A program made the position numbers and the translations under genes. The notes below the pieces were generated by a model. The model saw nothing but the letters and a program-made list of their open reading frames with translations. It did no database searches and had not been told where the DNA came from. Below are positions 1 through 12,500 of a DNA stretch of 60,780 nucleotides, piece after piece; the stretch's first letter is position 1, and every line of letters starts with the position of its first letter. This DNA is from an uncultured Parvibacter sp. (lineage in GTDB: Bacteria; Actinomycetota; Coriobacteriia; Coriobacteriales; Eggerthellaceae), in the NCBI GenBank assembly GCA_910587945.1, contig CAJUNI010000002.1, forward strand, positions 1-60,780, written 5' to 3'.

Positions 1-572
1 TCCTTGCCCACAAAGCCTTCGCCTTCGGGCAAGAAGTTCTCCACATCAGCAATGGATACACCGTTGTATTGGGTGACCTCAGTCTCTTCACCCTCTTCAT
101 CGGTACCCAGAACCAGAGTCTCCACATCATTCTGTGAGAAGGTCCAGTCGCGACGCCAAATGCCCGCACCGCTCGGATCGAAGCGGATGTCATCCTTGAG
201 TTCCGCTAAACGGGTATTCAAGGCCGCCGTCACCCGATCAGAACCTTCTTGGCCCACACCATAGAGGTAGTCGTAGTGCAGGTTGCCAAACACTTCCAGC
301 TCAACGCGGGTCGTGCGCGTATTGATCCACTCAATGAGCGCCTCAGGGTCAGACTCATCTAGTGCGGCAATGGCGTCGATCTCTTCCTGAGTGAGACCCG
401 TGCGATCGGGCTCAGGAGGCGTCTGGTCATCACCAGGCTGCGGCTCGTAGACGCCATAGCCCGTGGTGTCATACCAGTAACGCGTCAACTTCACTACTGC
501 ACCTTCAATACCAATCTCGCCCTCGTCCTGGAGGCCATTAGCGTCGGCATCTTCCCAGACCCGGCCATCGAT
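1..572 (-). repeat. Last SdrD_B-like module in the window (incomplete)
   Basis: Opens IDGRVWEDADANGLQDEGE at 572 and continues LTRYWYDTTG, then a helical-looking acidic insert (LTQEEIDAIAALDESD) and TRVELEVFGNL, still open at the edge. The RYWY strand resembles type D more than the type C expected at this place. The array may therefore be changing register or reaching its end. Confidence 0.7.
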
Positions 573-3500
573 GCGCACCGGCTCTTGGGTGGTCAGACCA
601 GCGTCGCCAGCATGCTTGACCGACATGCGGTTCGCCAAGTCGTAGGTAGTATTGCGATAGGTAACCTCATAGGTGTCATGAGCGAAACCGCCCGCCTTAG
701 ACTTCTGGGACACAACCGCCTTCGTCTCTTCCACCGTTCCGTCTTCGTTGTAGTTGCCATACATGTTGGCTTCGAAGGAGAACAGGTCAGAGTCTTGGAC
801 GTTCGGATCGGAGTTGGCTACGTGGAAGCGGGAGGCCAAGTACTCGCCTTCGTCCACGATAGATACCGAGTAGCCCGCCATGTAAGCCTTAGCCGTCTCA
901 AACTTCTTCTGGCCCTCAGTCCAGGCTTCGTCCTGCGGCTGGTAGACGTTGGTCATGTCTTCGGGCTTCGAGGGGTTCGTCTCCTCGTCGTCCAGCAAGA
1001 TATAACCCGGCAGGTCGTCGAAGGTATAGCGACCCTCGTCGTCGGTCAGCGTGAGAGACTGCCAGGACTCCAGCTCAAGCTTCGGCTGTTCCGGCTCATC
1101 CGGATTCTCCGGATTGTCGGGATCGGGGTTATCGGGATCAGGATTATCTGGATCCGGGTTGTCGGGGTCAGGATTGTCAGGATCCGGGTTGTCAGGATCC
1201 GGGTTATCCGGGTTCGGGGTGTCCGGATCGGTGCCTTCGCCCTCACCAGAGCCCTCGCCAGAACCAGAGCCTTCGCCCTCGCCCGTGCCGGTGCCGTCAC
1301 CCGTGCCGTCGCCAACCTCGGTACCTTCTTCGTCGGCCAGAGCAGCCGTCTTTTGAGCATAGCCCTCAGGTACCACACCTTGGAAGTTGGTGTTCAGCAC
1401 CCACTCGCCCCGTTCATGGAGCTCATGGTTAGTGTCGTAGTTCAGCAGCAACTGATAGTTGTAGCTGTGGTCGTTCTCGAAGAGTACCACCGTAGGCACG
1501 CCGTTGATTTCCATCTCCTGGACGTTGCCCTTCACCGATGCACGATAGAGACGCAGACGCATGGCATCCGGATCGCTCGGTGTCGGAGCACTCTCGTAGT
1601 AGAAGACGTTCTCGTAGTTATCCTCCAGCAGCTGGTGACCGTTGTAGTCATACTCCGGCACGAAGTACCACTGGGACAGAATCACCTGGACGTTCTCCAG
1701 CATGGAGTCGTCGGTCAACAGGCCGTCGTAGTCTTCGTCGAACCACACATCGCCCACGAGCTTTGCATGATCCGGCGGAGCGAAGCCGGCATTGAGCGAG
1801 GTCTGGGACTGGCCAACTACGAAGTCGAAGTTCACGTCCACACCGTCGCCGGTGGTCTGCACCGACTGGTTGCTCAGCGAGTCATCGTCGCCAATACCCG
1901 CAAGCACGATCTTATGGGTCAGAGCGTTCTTCGTGATGCGCTCGCCCGGCTCGCCAAAGACGTCGTCAGCCATACCCTCGTTATCCACAAAGGTTCCGGT
2001 CTGAACCGTCGACTTGCCCAAGACCACGGCGTAGTTGTTGTCATCGCAGGAGATGCTCGGATCCCAAGCATTGCCCTGGTAATTCTGCTCCGTCTTGATG
2101 GGCAGCGCGTTGGAGTTGCGCTGATCCTTAGCGGTGGTCATCCACTCATAGCTCGTCACCAAGGAGGAGAACATGCCTTCCTCGGTATTGGAGCCATCCA
2201 CCTCAACGGTGTAGCCAGCCAAGTAGTAGACCCACTCGTTGTGGTTATCCCGCACCCGATAGTAGGTGGTCAGGTTGTCGAAGCGGTACTCGCCTTCCAC
2301 TTCAATTTCCTCAGGACCAGCCAGCGCCGGATCGTAGGCCGTTTGGACCGGAGCATCAATGCGGTAGATCGTGGCATCAGTCATGATGTTGCCATTCTCA
2401 TCACGCTTCGGTGCACCGTTCTCATAGAGCGGGCGCTTCAAGATATTGCCGTCGGTATCCACCGCAGGTACCACACCCACGCTATGGGTGAAGTTCTCTT
2501 CTGTGGCCTGAACCCGCTGGCCCTCACTATTGGTGACCATCTGCGGCTCCCAGGCATTGGTAGCCGTGTTGTAGAACCACTTCTTCAGAATAACCCGCTT
2601 GTTGTTATAGCCACGCTCCTGGAAGGTCTCTTCCAACACCTCGCCACTTTCCTCATCTAAGGAGAAGCGCGTTTCCGGAGCGTAGTTGTAGATACCGTCG
2701 TAATCCTCATCGGCCCAGAGGAAGCCGGTGATGGAATAGGTTTGCGGAATCAGGATACCGCCGTCGTTATGGGCACGATCGGCACCGTTCATCAGGTCAT
2801 AGGCCACCAGGTTGCTATTGACCGGATCGGTCTTCGCGTTTTCGCCGTTGGTCTGGTCCGCATTGTGAGAACGCGGAGCAAAGCGAATATTGGAAGCCTG
2901 GGAAATCTGACCCGACGGCGTCTTGTTCTCGTCGTCCACAACCTCAAGCAGCACCATGTACTCGTTGTCGGCTACCAAGTAGGCACCGCGCGTGCTGCTC
3001 AGGCCCGCAGCGCGATCGCTGTTGGTGGCCTGGAGGTCAGAATCCAGCTTGTAGTCTTCGCCTACCTGATACTTCGAGCGGAACTCATCGTTGGCCACCA
3101 CGCGGCTATCAATTACCACCGGCTTGTAGCCATAGACATGGAGCGTGTCGCCATCGCCCACATGGACCGTATCAAGGTTGGTGAACTCATAGCGACCATG
3201 CTGGAGCAGGAAGTTGCCCACCACTTCTTGACCGGTACCCAAGGCGAGTACCGAGGCGCCATCCATGAACCAACCCTCGGTGGCCACACCAGTGAGCACG
3301 CCGTCGATAGCCGTGCCTGCCGCATCCGTTCCTTGATATTGGAACGTGGTATCCAAGACCCAGCCCTCAGCATTAGCAGCCGGATCGGTGGGATCGTACC
3401 AGTAGCGCTCCAGGTCAACCCGGTAGCCATCCAAGGCACCATAGGCCGCATCGCTGTCATTGCGATCGTCCATGAGACCGTTGTTATTTGCATCGTTCCA

Positions 3501-6500
3501 CAAAATACCGCGGATCGATTGCTTCGTGGGCTCCACGGTACCAACGCTGCCACCCGCCAGCGGCGTGCCGTCAACGGTTAACCAGTCAAAGGCCACCGTG
3601 CCCGTGCCCTCATCTAAGAGCTGGTTCATCGGTACGCTGCGATAGTCGGCGTCATCAGCCAGGTGGGTCGTGCCCAGCTTGCCTTCCGAAGCCACCACGA
3701 TGCGGGCGCCCGCTCCGGCATTGGTAGCAGCATAGGCGCCACCAACCCGCGTGCCGGTTACACCAGCAATGGTTGCCTGGTTGCTCACCACACGACCACC
3801 AGCGGCGCCCGTGCGATCAGCCGAAGCTACGTCAGAGTCGTTCTCAGGATCATCGGTCGGCACACCCTCGTGATAACGGGTAAGCATCCGTGCGCCATCG
3901 GTAGAGCCGCTGGTAAAGCCATCGATCTCCACCTGATAGGAAGCCAGCAGGTAGCTGTCGTCATAGAGCGTGCCTAAGGTTGCCGCCCCCAGATTTGCCG
4001 TATCCAGATCCTCGGCAGAGGTGGGGGTATGAGCCGTACCACGACGAACAGCGGAAGGCACCTTGTCGAAGGTGTAGACACCCAAGTTCGTGCCATCCTG
4101 GGTTGTAGCGTCGGTGCCCGTACCGTCACCGGTGAGGACCGAGCGCACGCCGTTGGTGCCGTAAGAAGTCTCGCGGCTCCAGGTTTGAGTCGTGGTATTG
4201 AAGGTCCATTGGGTGAGCATCATGGTGATACCCGACAGACCCTTTTCGTTGGAATCTTGCTGACCGTTGTAGGCATTCTCCCGTGCCCGAGCATCGGCAA
4301 CCACGTCGTTGGCTACGGCGTGATAGGAGTCATCCCACACCAGACCCGTAATAGAGGTCGAAGGAATGGCAATCAAACCAGCGTCGCCACCGAAGGCCAT
4401 GTTCACGCCACCGGATACGTCGTAGATGATGTCCTTGTATTCCTTGCGGTTCGTAGCTGCCACGCCGTCATGGGGCAACGGACGAGCCGTGATAACCAGA
4501 CCATCAGCGCGGGTCAGTGCCTGGCCGTCCTGGGCGCCCATGTTCTTGGTTTCCACCAAGCGATGCACGAGCGGCAGATCGGTGTTGGCATTGGCCGAGC
4601 TGCGATAGATGTCAGACTCCACACCGTAGCTTGAGGTGTCGGCAATAGCCGTTCCTTCCACCGCGCCCGCATTATGAGAACGGGTCATGGTGGCGCCAGC
4701 CGGCAGCTTCTCCACATAGAGGCGATAGGCGGCCAGGTAGTAGGTCGTAATGTCGGTGCCCGAAACCGGATCCGGCGTGGTGACGTCGTAGGAGGTACGC
4801 ATACGAGCGAACTCGTAGTAGCCGTTCTCGTCCGTCGTCACATACTCCGGCTCCTCAAAGCCATCGTCGGTGGACACATCGGGAACGCGTACCCACTGGC
4901 CAGCGTCATTGAGGTAGTACTTGTAGGCCCAAACGCCCACACCCTTGTAGCCCGGCTCGCTACCCTCTTGCATGATCTGGTTGCCGTAATCGTCCACAAC
5001 GTATTCCTGCTCGCGGATGCCGTTGTAGTTGACGTCGTTCCAGATGTAGCCCGAGATCGGTGCATTCGGCGGCTCGGTGAAGCCAGCGTTCATGCGACCC
5101 TCGTGCTTGCCATAGGTGAAGTCGAAGGCCACATCCACACCGTCGTAGGTCGTGTTCATGGCGTACTGAGCTTCGGCCACCGAGGTGCGCTCGGAAGCGT
5201 CCTTGGTTTGAGAACCAGCCAGAACCAGTACGGTATCCAGGGTATGAATATTGCTATCGGAGCTCGTGGCCACTGAAGTAAAGAAGCCATCGTCGTCGTT
5301 GTTGCGATAAACCGGGAAGACGCCGCGGCCATAACGAGCCACGTCAGCGGGCGTTGCCTGAACGCCTACAACGCGGTCATGAGCCTTGGAGTTCCACTGG
5401 TCAATCTTGGCCTCATCCACCGGAGAGGTGGGTACCCCGTTTTCATCCACGGCCGTCGGATCCGTATGGAGCGCCGGATCGTTGGTGACGTTGGTCTGGA
5501 AGTAGGTCGGCGTGAGCGTCGAGTCGCCCTCTACCGCCAAGGTGTAGCCAGCCAAGCGCTCCTTGCCGTCCACATAGACGCTTACCGGCAAGTTAGCGAA
5601 CTCGAAGTAGCCATCATGGAGTGCCCGGCCCTCGTAGCTGCCCGACTCGGCAGTCACGGTAGAGGCCATGGCGAAGGGTACATCAGAGGTACCGGCGAAG
5701 TTATCCCGGTAGTTCTCCATAGCAACCCAGGTCTGGGTATCCTCATCGAAGTACCACTGGCGCAGGTACACCGTCAGGCCCACCTTACCGTAGTAGCCAT
5801 TCTCGGCTGCTTGGGTCAGGTCGCGATCAGCGCCCAGCACATCGTCATAGTACTTGCCCGGGGTGTAGGTATAGGTACCGTCGTTGTAGCCGTTGTCGCA
5901 CCAGGCATAGCCGGAAATGGTACGCAGGGCCGCAGCGATCTCACCCACATCGCCACCCTTCTGGCTTTGCGGATCGGTCCAGTGATAAATGGTCGCGCTG
6001 TCAACGGAGCTATCCATGGCGTTGTCCACCGGAATAGTGGCGAAGGCCTCAGGAATGCCCGCACTCATATCAGCGGCCGTATGGGCAATGATGACCTGAC
6101 CCTGATTTGCGCGCAAGCTACCGTCAGCGTTGTAGCGCTGGATGATCTGGTAGGAGCCCTTGTCGTCGCCCGAGCCATTGATGCCCAAGCCACGATCGTA
6201 GCGGTTCGCGTCAGAGTCGGCGAACAGGTCGGTGCCCTGATGCAGCGAGGTCAGATGCCACGGCTGAACTTCGCCGGCATCCACCACATCCTTGAGCTCC
6301 AAGCGATAGGCTGCCAGGAAGTACTCATCGGTACCAGTGGCCTGGTTGTACTTCACCACTGCCGTCGGCAGATTGTCGAAGACGTAGTGGCCCAGTTCGT
6401 CCGCAGAAATCACATTACCATCGGCGTCGCGTTCGGCGTCAGCCGTCAGCACCGCCACCATGGCGTCGCGGTCATTAACATCCTTCACGGAGGTGCCACC

Positions 6501-9500
6501 GCTTACCACCGGCACCCGCGGATTCTCCTCGGCGTCATCGCCGGTGTTTTCCTTGGTGGTAACCCAATCGCTACCAAAGCCTGCATTCTGGACCCAGGCA
6601 CCAGCCAGCGTACCGGCGGGTTTCGCACCCTTCACAATAGCGCCGGTTTCGGTGACCCACTCAACCACGCCGGCCGTAGAGCCAATGTAGCTGGTGGCGT
6701 CATCAATTTGGTCGAAGAGCGGCGAGCTTGCGGGCACGAAGAACCATTGGGTTGCATAGACCGTCTGGTCAGCGATGCCCTGTTCGCCATCTTCTTCATT
6801 GAGTTTGTATTGCTGACCATCGGAGGCCACGTTGTCCTCGCGATTGCCGTCGGCGTACTCCGTGTCATCCCAGACATAGCCATCAATCTCGGCCACTGGA
6901 ATCTGGAACAGACCCGCGTTCACATGGCTGCGGTCAATAGCAGGACCGGCCACGTCGTAGGCCACCGACGCCATAGCCGAGGCGTTGTTCTGGTAGTTCA
7001 CGGTGTAGTTGCCCGTGATGCCAGCCCGCAGGGCGGTAATGATGAAGCCCGTGGACTCAGCGGTACCCACCGTGGACGGATCAGCGAAGTCGTGCTGTTC
7101 GCCCGAAGCGATGAACTGCGGATAGGCCGTCACCCGTGCGTCGCGCAGAACGTCACGCTTGGCATCGGAGTCGCTATCGGTGGCAGCTCCTGCGGCCGCG
7201 CTGTGATAGACGGTCAGTACGTTGTTCTCCGGCAGCTCCGGAACCACTACGCGATAGCCAGCTACTGCCAAGATGTCGTAGTCAGCGTCGGACTTGAACT
7301 CGCCGTAGTACAGCGGGTTGCCCTCAGCGTCGAACTGGACATAGGGCAGCATGTTGGCGAAGCGATAGCGGCCAAGGCTGTCAGTGTTTTGGGTGAAGGA
7401 GCCGGCATAGCTATCCACCGTAACCGTTGCCCCATCCACTTCTTCTTCGGTGGTAACCACATCGCCGAAGTTCGGGTTCTTGATCCAGGCACCAATGACG
7501 TTGTTGGCGTCATCGCGCACGAGCTCGATGGTTTCGTTGGTGCCGTCATAGGTCACGGCATCCAGCTGCACCAGCGTGGTGCCCTTGTTGTTCTTGAGCG
7601 GCGCCGGCGTGAAGAGGTCGCCCGCGAAGGTGCCATCCAGGTAGTACCACTGCTCAAGTACTACCGCACGATCCGCTTCCGGAACCTCGGTATCCATACG
7701 ATCCGCAGCCTCGGTATCGTCCACGCCGTCAAAGTCAGCGTCGAACCACAGCTTGCCTTCGATGGCTGAGCTGTTGAAGTAGCCAAAGCCACTGGAGGCC
7801 AAGGACTCAGAGCAACCACGGGCCAAGTCGAAGCGAACGGTGGTGGTACCCGTCGGCGTCTCGCGCTGCTGAACAATCTTATAGTTCGTGTCCTGGGTGA
7901 AGCTTGTGGTATTGCCTGCCAGAACAATCATGCCGTCAAGGGTTGAGGTAGAGGTATTGCGTACATCGCCCTCAGCAGCGTTGTAGACGGTGTAGAACCA
8001 ATCCGGATCCTGGACCTCAACGGTCTGGCCCGCGCTGTTGCCCCAGAGCAGTGCGTAGTTGTGGTTGCCAATGACATCCACGTCCGCATTACCTGCCTTG
8101 TAGGTGACAGCCGGGTTGGTGCCTTGAGCCTCGGCCGGCCAGGGCTGGGTGCCCATAGCCTGACCAATGGAGAAGACGCCATCGGTGGTGTTCTCAGGAA
8201 TGGTAACCGGAACGTTCAGCGCCTCGTCGCCCGTGCCGCCTTCCACTTCTACGGTGTAGCCAGCCAGGTACTCAACGCCGTCAACCGGAACGTAGACCAT
8301 GAGGTTATTGAATTCGTAGTAGCCATCGCGCTCGGCCATCTCGGTGCTACCGGACGGCTCGTCTTTGGCCACGGTGTAGGTGAAGCACTCGAAGGCACCC
8401 TCATGAGGCTCGTCATAGATTGCCTTCTTGTTGTCGAAGTTCTCAACCTGATACCAGGTACCACCGGTGCCTGCCATTTCGGTGCCCGTGCCGCTGGGGT
8501 GAGCCACCTCAACTTGAGCCGCGTTCTCGTCAGGAACGAAGTACCACTGCTTGAGGATGACCTTCTTGCCCACCAAGCCTTGCTCGATGTAGCTATCTTC
8601 ACCCACATGGACGGTGTTCACGGAAGCATCGTCATAGCGACCGTTGTAGTTCGTGTCGCGCCAGAGATAACCGCTGATGGATTGAACCGGAATGTCCATC
8701 ATGCCGGCGTCATTGTGCTTGCGGCTTGCGGCCTTAGCCAAGTCATAGTGCAACAGAGCCGGGCCTGCCGCCACGCCGCCTTCGCCTACCACGGACGGAG
8801 TTGCGTTGCCAGTGAAGTCATCGGCCTCGTTTTGGTTCGGGTTATGAGAGTTGCCCGCCCAGACGCGGTTCAGCGGCTGAGACACCATGGACAGGGTGCG
8901 GTTATTGAGCGTTTCATCGGCAATGTAGGCCTCGTCATCAACCACATTCAGGAGCACGGCATACTCATCGTCTGCCATGACATAACCCGTGCGATAGTAC
9001 AGGTCAGAGTCCGTGGTGTAGTCATAATCTAAGCCCGCATTGGTGTCGGTGGCGTACTGGTTGGCCGCCATGAGCTTACGGCTGCGGAAGAGCTCGTCGG
9101 TGATGCGCACCTTGTAGCCATAGATCACAAGCTTAAGCTGAGCACCCGGCGTTCCAGCCTCAACCAAGTTGCCCTGAGCGTCCACGTAGCGATAATCCGA
9201 GGTCTTCAGGTTGTTGAAGGTGTAGACACCTACCTGATCCGGATCCACCGTACCCTCTTCATCAATCACACCATCGGAGGTGAGGGTGTTGGCGTAGGGC
9301 GCCAAGGTGTAGTCGTAGTTGGAATGAGACACACCTGTGCCAACGGCCACCGGCGTCCAGTCCGTAGCCACGCCCGGACGCATGGGGCTTGCCGTGCTGC
9401 CAGTATAGGTGTCGCGGTAATCCGTCGGCATCTCTTGAGCCCAGAGTGTATCCCAATGCCAAGAAGCATTGGCGCCCACGGCCGGCATGGTGTCGGTTTG

Positions 9501-12500
9501 GGTAGTATCAGCAACCCAGTAGTAGCGCTCCAGGGATACCTGGACGCCGGCGATGGCAGGTTCGTCTACCAACACGCCCTTATCCAGGTACTGGTTCTGG
9601 ATACCGTCGTTGCTCATGTCGGTCCAAACCCGACCACTGATGGAAGCATAGGCAGGAATAGCCTCGCCCACGTTGCCACCCTCGAAGAAGGCGCCATCGT
9701 TGGCCGGATGCATCCAGTCATAGGTAATGGTAGAAGCGCCACCCAGATTGTCGGTCATATTCTGGGTGCCTTCGATGGTTTGTACCGTCGTACCGGAAGC
9801 CCCGGCTTGGGCCACCTGAGCCAGGATGATCTGGCCGTTCAAACGACGGTTGCTCTGATCCTCAGCGCTGTTCTGGTTAGCGATGACGGCGCCATTGGCA
9901 ACGCCCTTCACATTCAGATCAGCCACGTCGGAGTCGCTATCGATGCTGTCGGTCAAATCAGAGATCGGATCGCGATAACGGGTCAGCAACCACTCATCAT
10001 CGGGGCTGCCTTCCACACCATCGGCGCCAGCGGTCGTGGCGGTCTTCACCAGCTCAACCCGGTAGCCCGCCAGATAGTACTCGTCCGAAATGCCATCGGC
10101 CGACTGCACCACAACCGACGCCGGCAGCTCGTCAAAGACGTAGCGACCCAGGTTGTCCGTTGAAATGACATTGCCCTCTTCGTCCTTCTCCACATCCTCG
10201 GTGCGGATAGAAACCACACCATCAATGAGGCTGTAGGACTCGGACTTACCGAAGGAGGTGTAGGGATGATGCACGCCATCAGCATCGGTACGCGCCGTGT
10301 AGCGGTCGATACCGAACTTGATGTTGCGGATCCAGACACCGTGATCCGGTGAGCCATCGCCATCGGCGTCGGCTTCCGTCACCACATCTTGAGAACCCGC
10401 TACCAACTCGGGATGATCCTGGGCGAAGGTGGCCCACTGTTCAGCGGACACATAGAGCCACTGAGTCAAGCGAATTTCTTGACCAGCAATGCCAAGCTCG
10501 TCTTCGTCCATGATGCCGTCATAGTCAGCGTCATTCCAAATGGTGCCCTGGATGCCGCTCTTCTCCAGCTTCACCAGACCAGCGTCGCCACCATTAACGG
10601 CTTGCTCGGCTGGGCGCGGCAGATCGTAGTAGCGACCATTGTAGAAGGCCGTGGTCTTCGTTGAGGCCGGGGCCGTACCCATCTGGTACTGACCGCGAGC
10701 CGTACCCGCGACAGCCTCGTCGCCTTCCTCGGAAGCCGGCAGCTCGGAGGCCACGATGGTGTAGCCATCAGTACGGATGGTAACCTCGTCAGCACCCAGC
10801 TGGCCTTCTTCGTTGGCAGCCACGTCGGTGTCATTGGTTTCGTTGCCATACTCCTCGGCCAGGCGCACGGTGTTGCCCGCTTCGCGGATGGCGTCAGAGT
10901 CGTTGGTGATGTCATAGCCCTCAGCGGCCACCACATCATTGGTGCCGTTGTAGAGATAGGTCAAGGCGTAATCCGGCTCCACCTCATTCAGCCATACCCG
11001 GTATCCGGTCATGAACAGCTGATCTGAGGTCACCTGTTGCGCTTGCAGCTTCAGGCTGTCGTTGTCGCCATCAATAGCCTCCACATCCACGCAGGTCGGA
11101 TCATCAGCCATAACCGGCAGGTTCACATGGGTGCGGCCTGCGAAGTAGGGCTGGATGTCTGCCAGCGTCGTGGCATCCTCGGTAGTGAGGTAATCCACAT
11201 AGACATAACTCGGCAGTTCATCGAAGTTGTAGATGCCTTCAGCGTTGGTGAAGGTGCCCTCGAAGTAGTTGGCCCCATCAATAACCACGCGGTCATCGAG
11301 GGTCATAGCCACAGCATCGTCGCCCTCACCCAGCATCGGGAGCTCGTCGGTATTGGTGCGATAGCTGAAGTTCTTCGCCCGCACCCAGACGCCATCATCA
11401 GAGGAGGTAGCGTCAATATCGGCAGCGCCATAGCCATGGGCCCGCAGCGCTTCCACCATATCCTGGGTGCCGGTAGCCGTCTTCACGGTGGTACCGGTGG
11501 GCACGAAGAACCACTGCTCTAAGGTCAGGGTCTTGCCCGCTACCGGCGCGTCGCCCGAAGCTTCGCCTTCGAAGTCTTGCTCCGCATAGAAGCCGTCGTA
11601 GTTAGCGTCTTGGAATACGAGACCCGTCACAGCACCGGTGCCGAAGAAGCCGAAGCCACCGTTCAGGTTCTCTTCGTTGCGACCAATGGTCCAGTCAAAG
11701 ACCACGGAGCCGAAGGCCTGGAGGTTGTCGGCGGGGCTGTTGTCCTCAGGCACGTTGGCCAAGATGATCATGCCCGATGCCGTGTGCTTGGTGTAGGCGT
11801 CGCCCGCCTCACTGCTGTAGGTTTCAGCAGTGGTGAGCTCTTCCCAACGCAGCGGATAGTTGTTCGCACCGTAGGCAGTGGTGGCACCCGCCAGCTGGTC
11901 GGCCACGTCAGTCACTGTCTCCTGGGCGTTCAAAGCATTGGAGTTGATGATGTCATCGGCGTCGCTGGATTGCTGATAGAGAGTTGCCGGGATACCGCGC
12001 AGGGCATAAGCCTCGTTGCCGCCCAACACTTCTACGGTATAGCCCGCCAAGAACTCAGCACCCAATTGGTTGCCTTCATGGTTCATGGCATAGCGCGCCG
12101 GCAGGGACTCGAACAGGTAACGACCCTGCTCTAAGTCGCCCGTGCCATCAGCGGTCAGTACCCACACCCCACCATCGGTGGCGCTATAGGTGCTCTCGGG
12201 AATCACTGCCGTGAACGGATTGGCTGCTGCAGCAATGGCCGGGTTGGCATTGCCATCAGCATCTAAGGCCGCCACGGTGTAGTAGTCGTTGCCGAAGTTC
12301 TTGTTCTGGATCCAAGCCATGGTTTGACCAGCCGGATCATAGGCACCTTCTTCGTTAACCGGTGCATAGAACCACTGCTTCAAGATGACCCGCTTGCCTG
12401 CGAGGCCGGGCTCAAGGGCATTGCCCTCTTCGTCGACCTCGAGCGAGCGCAGGCCATCATAGTCCGTAGCGGATTGCTCGGTCACGGTGTCGTTGGAGTC

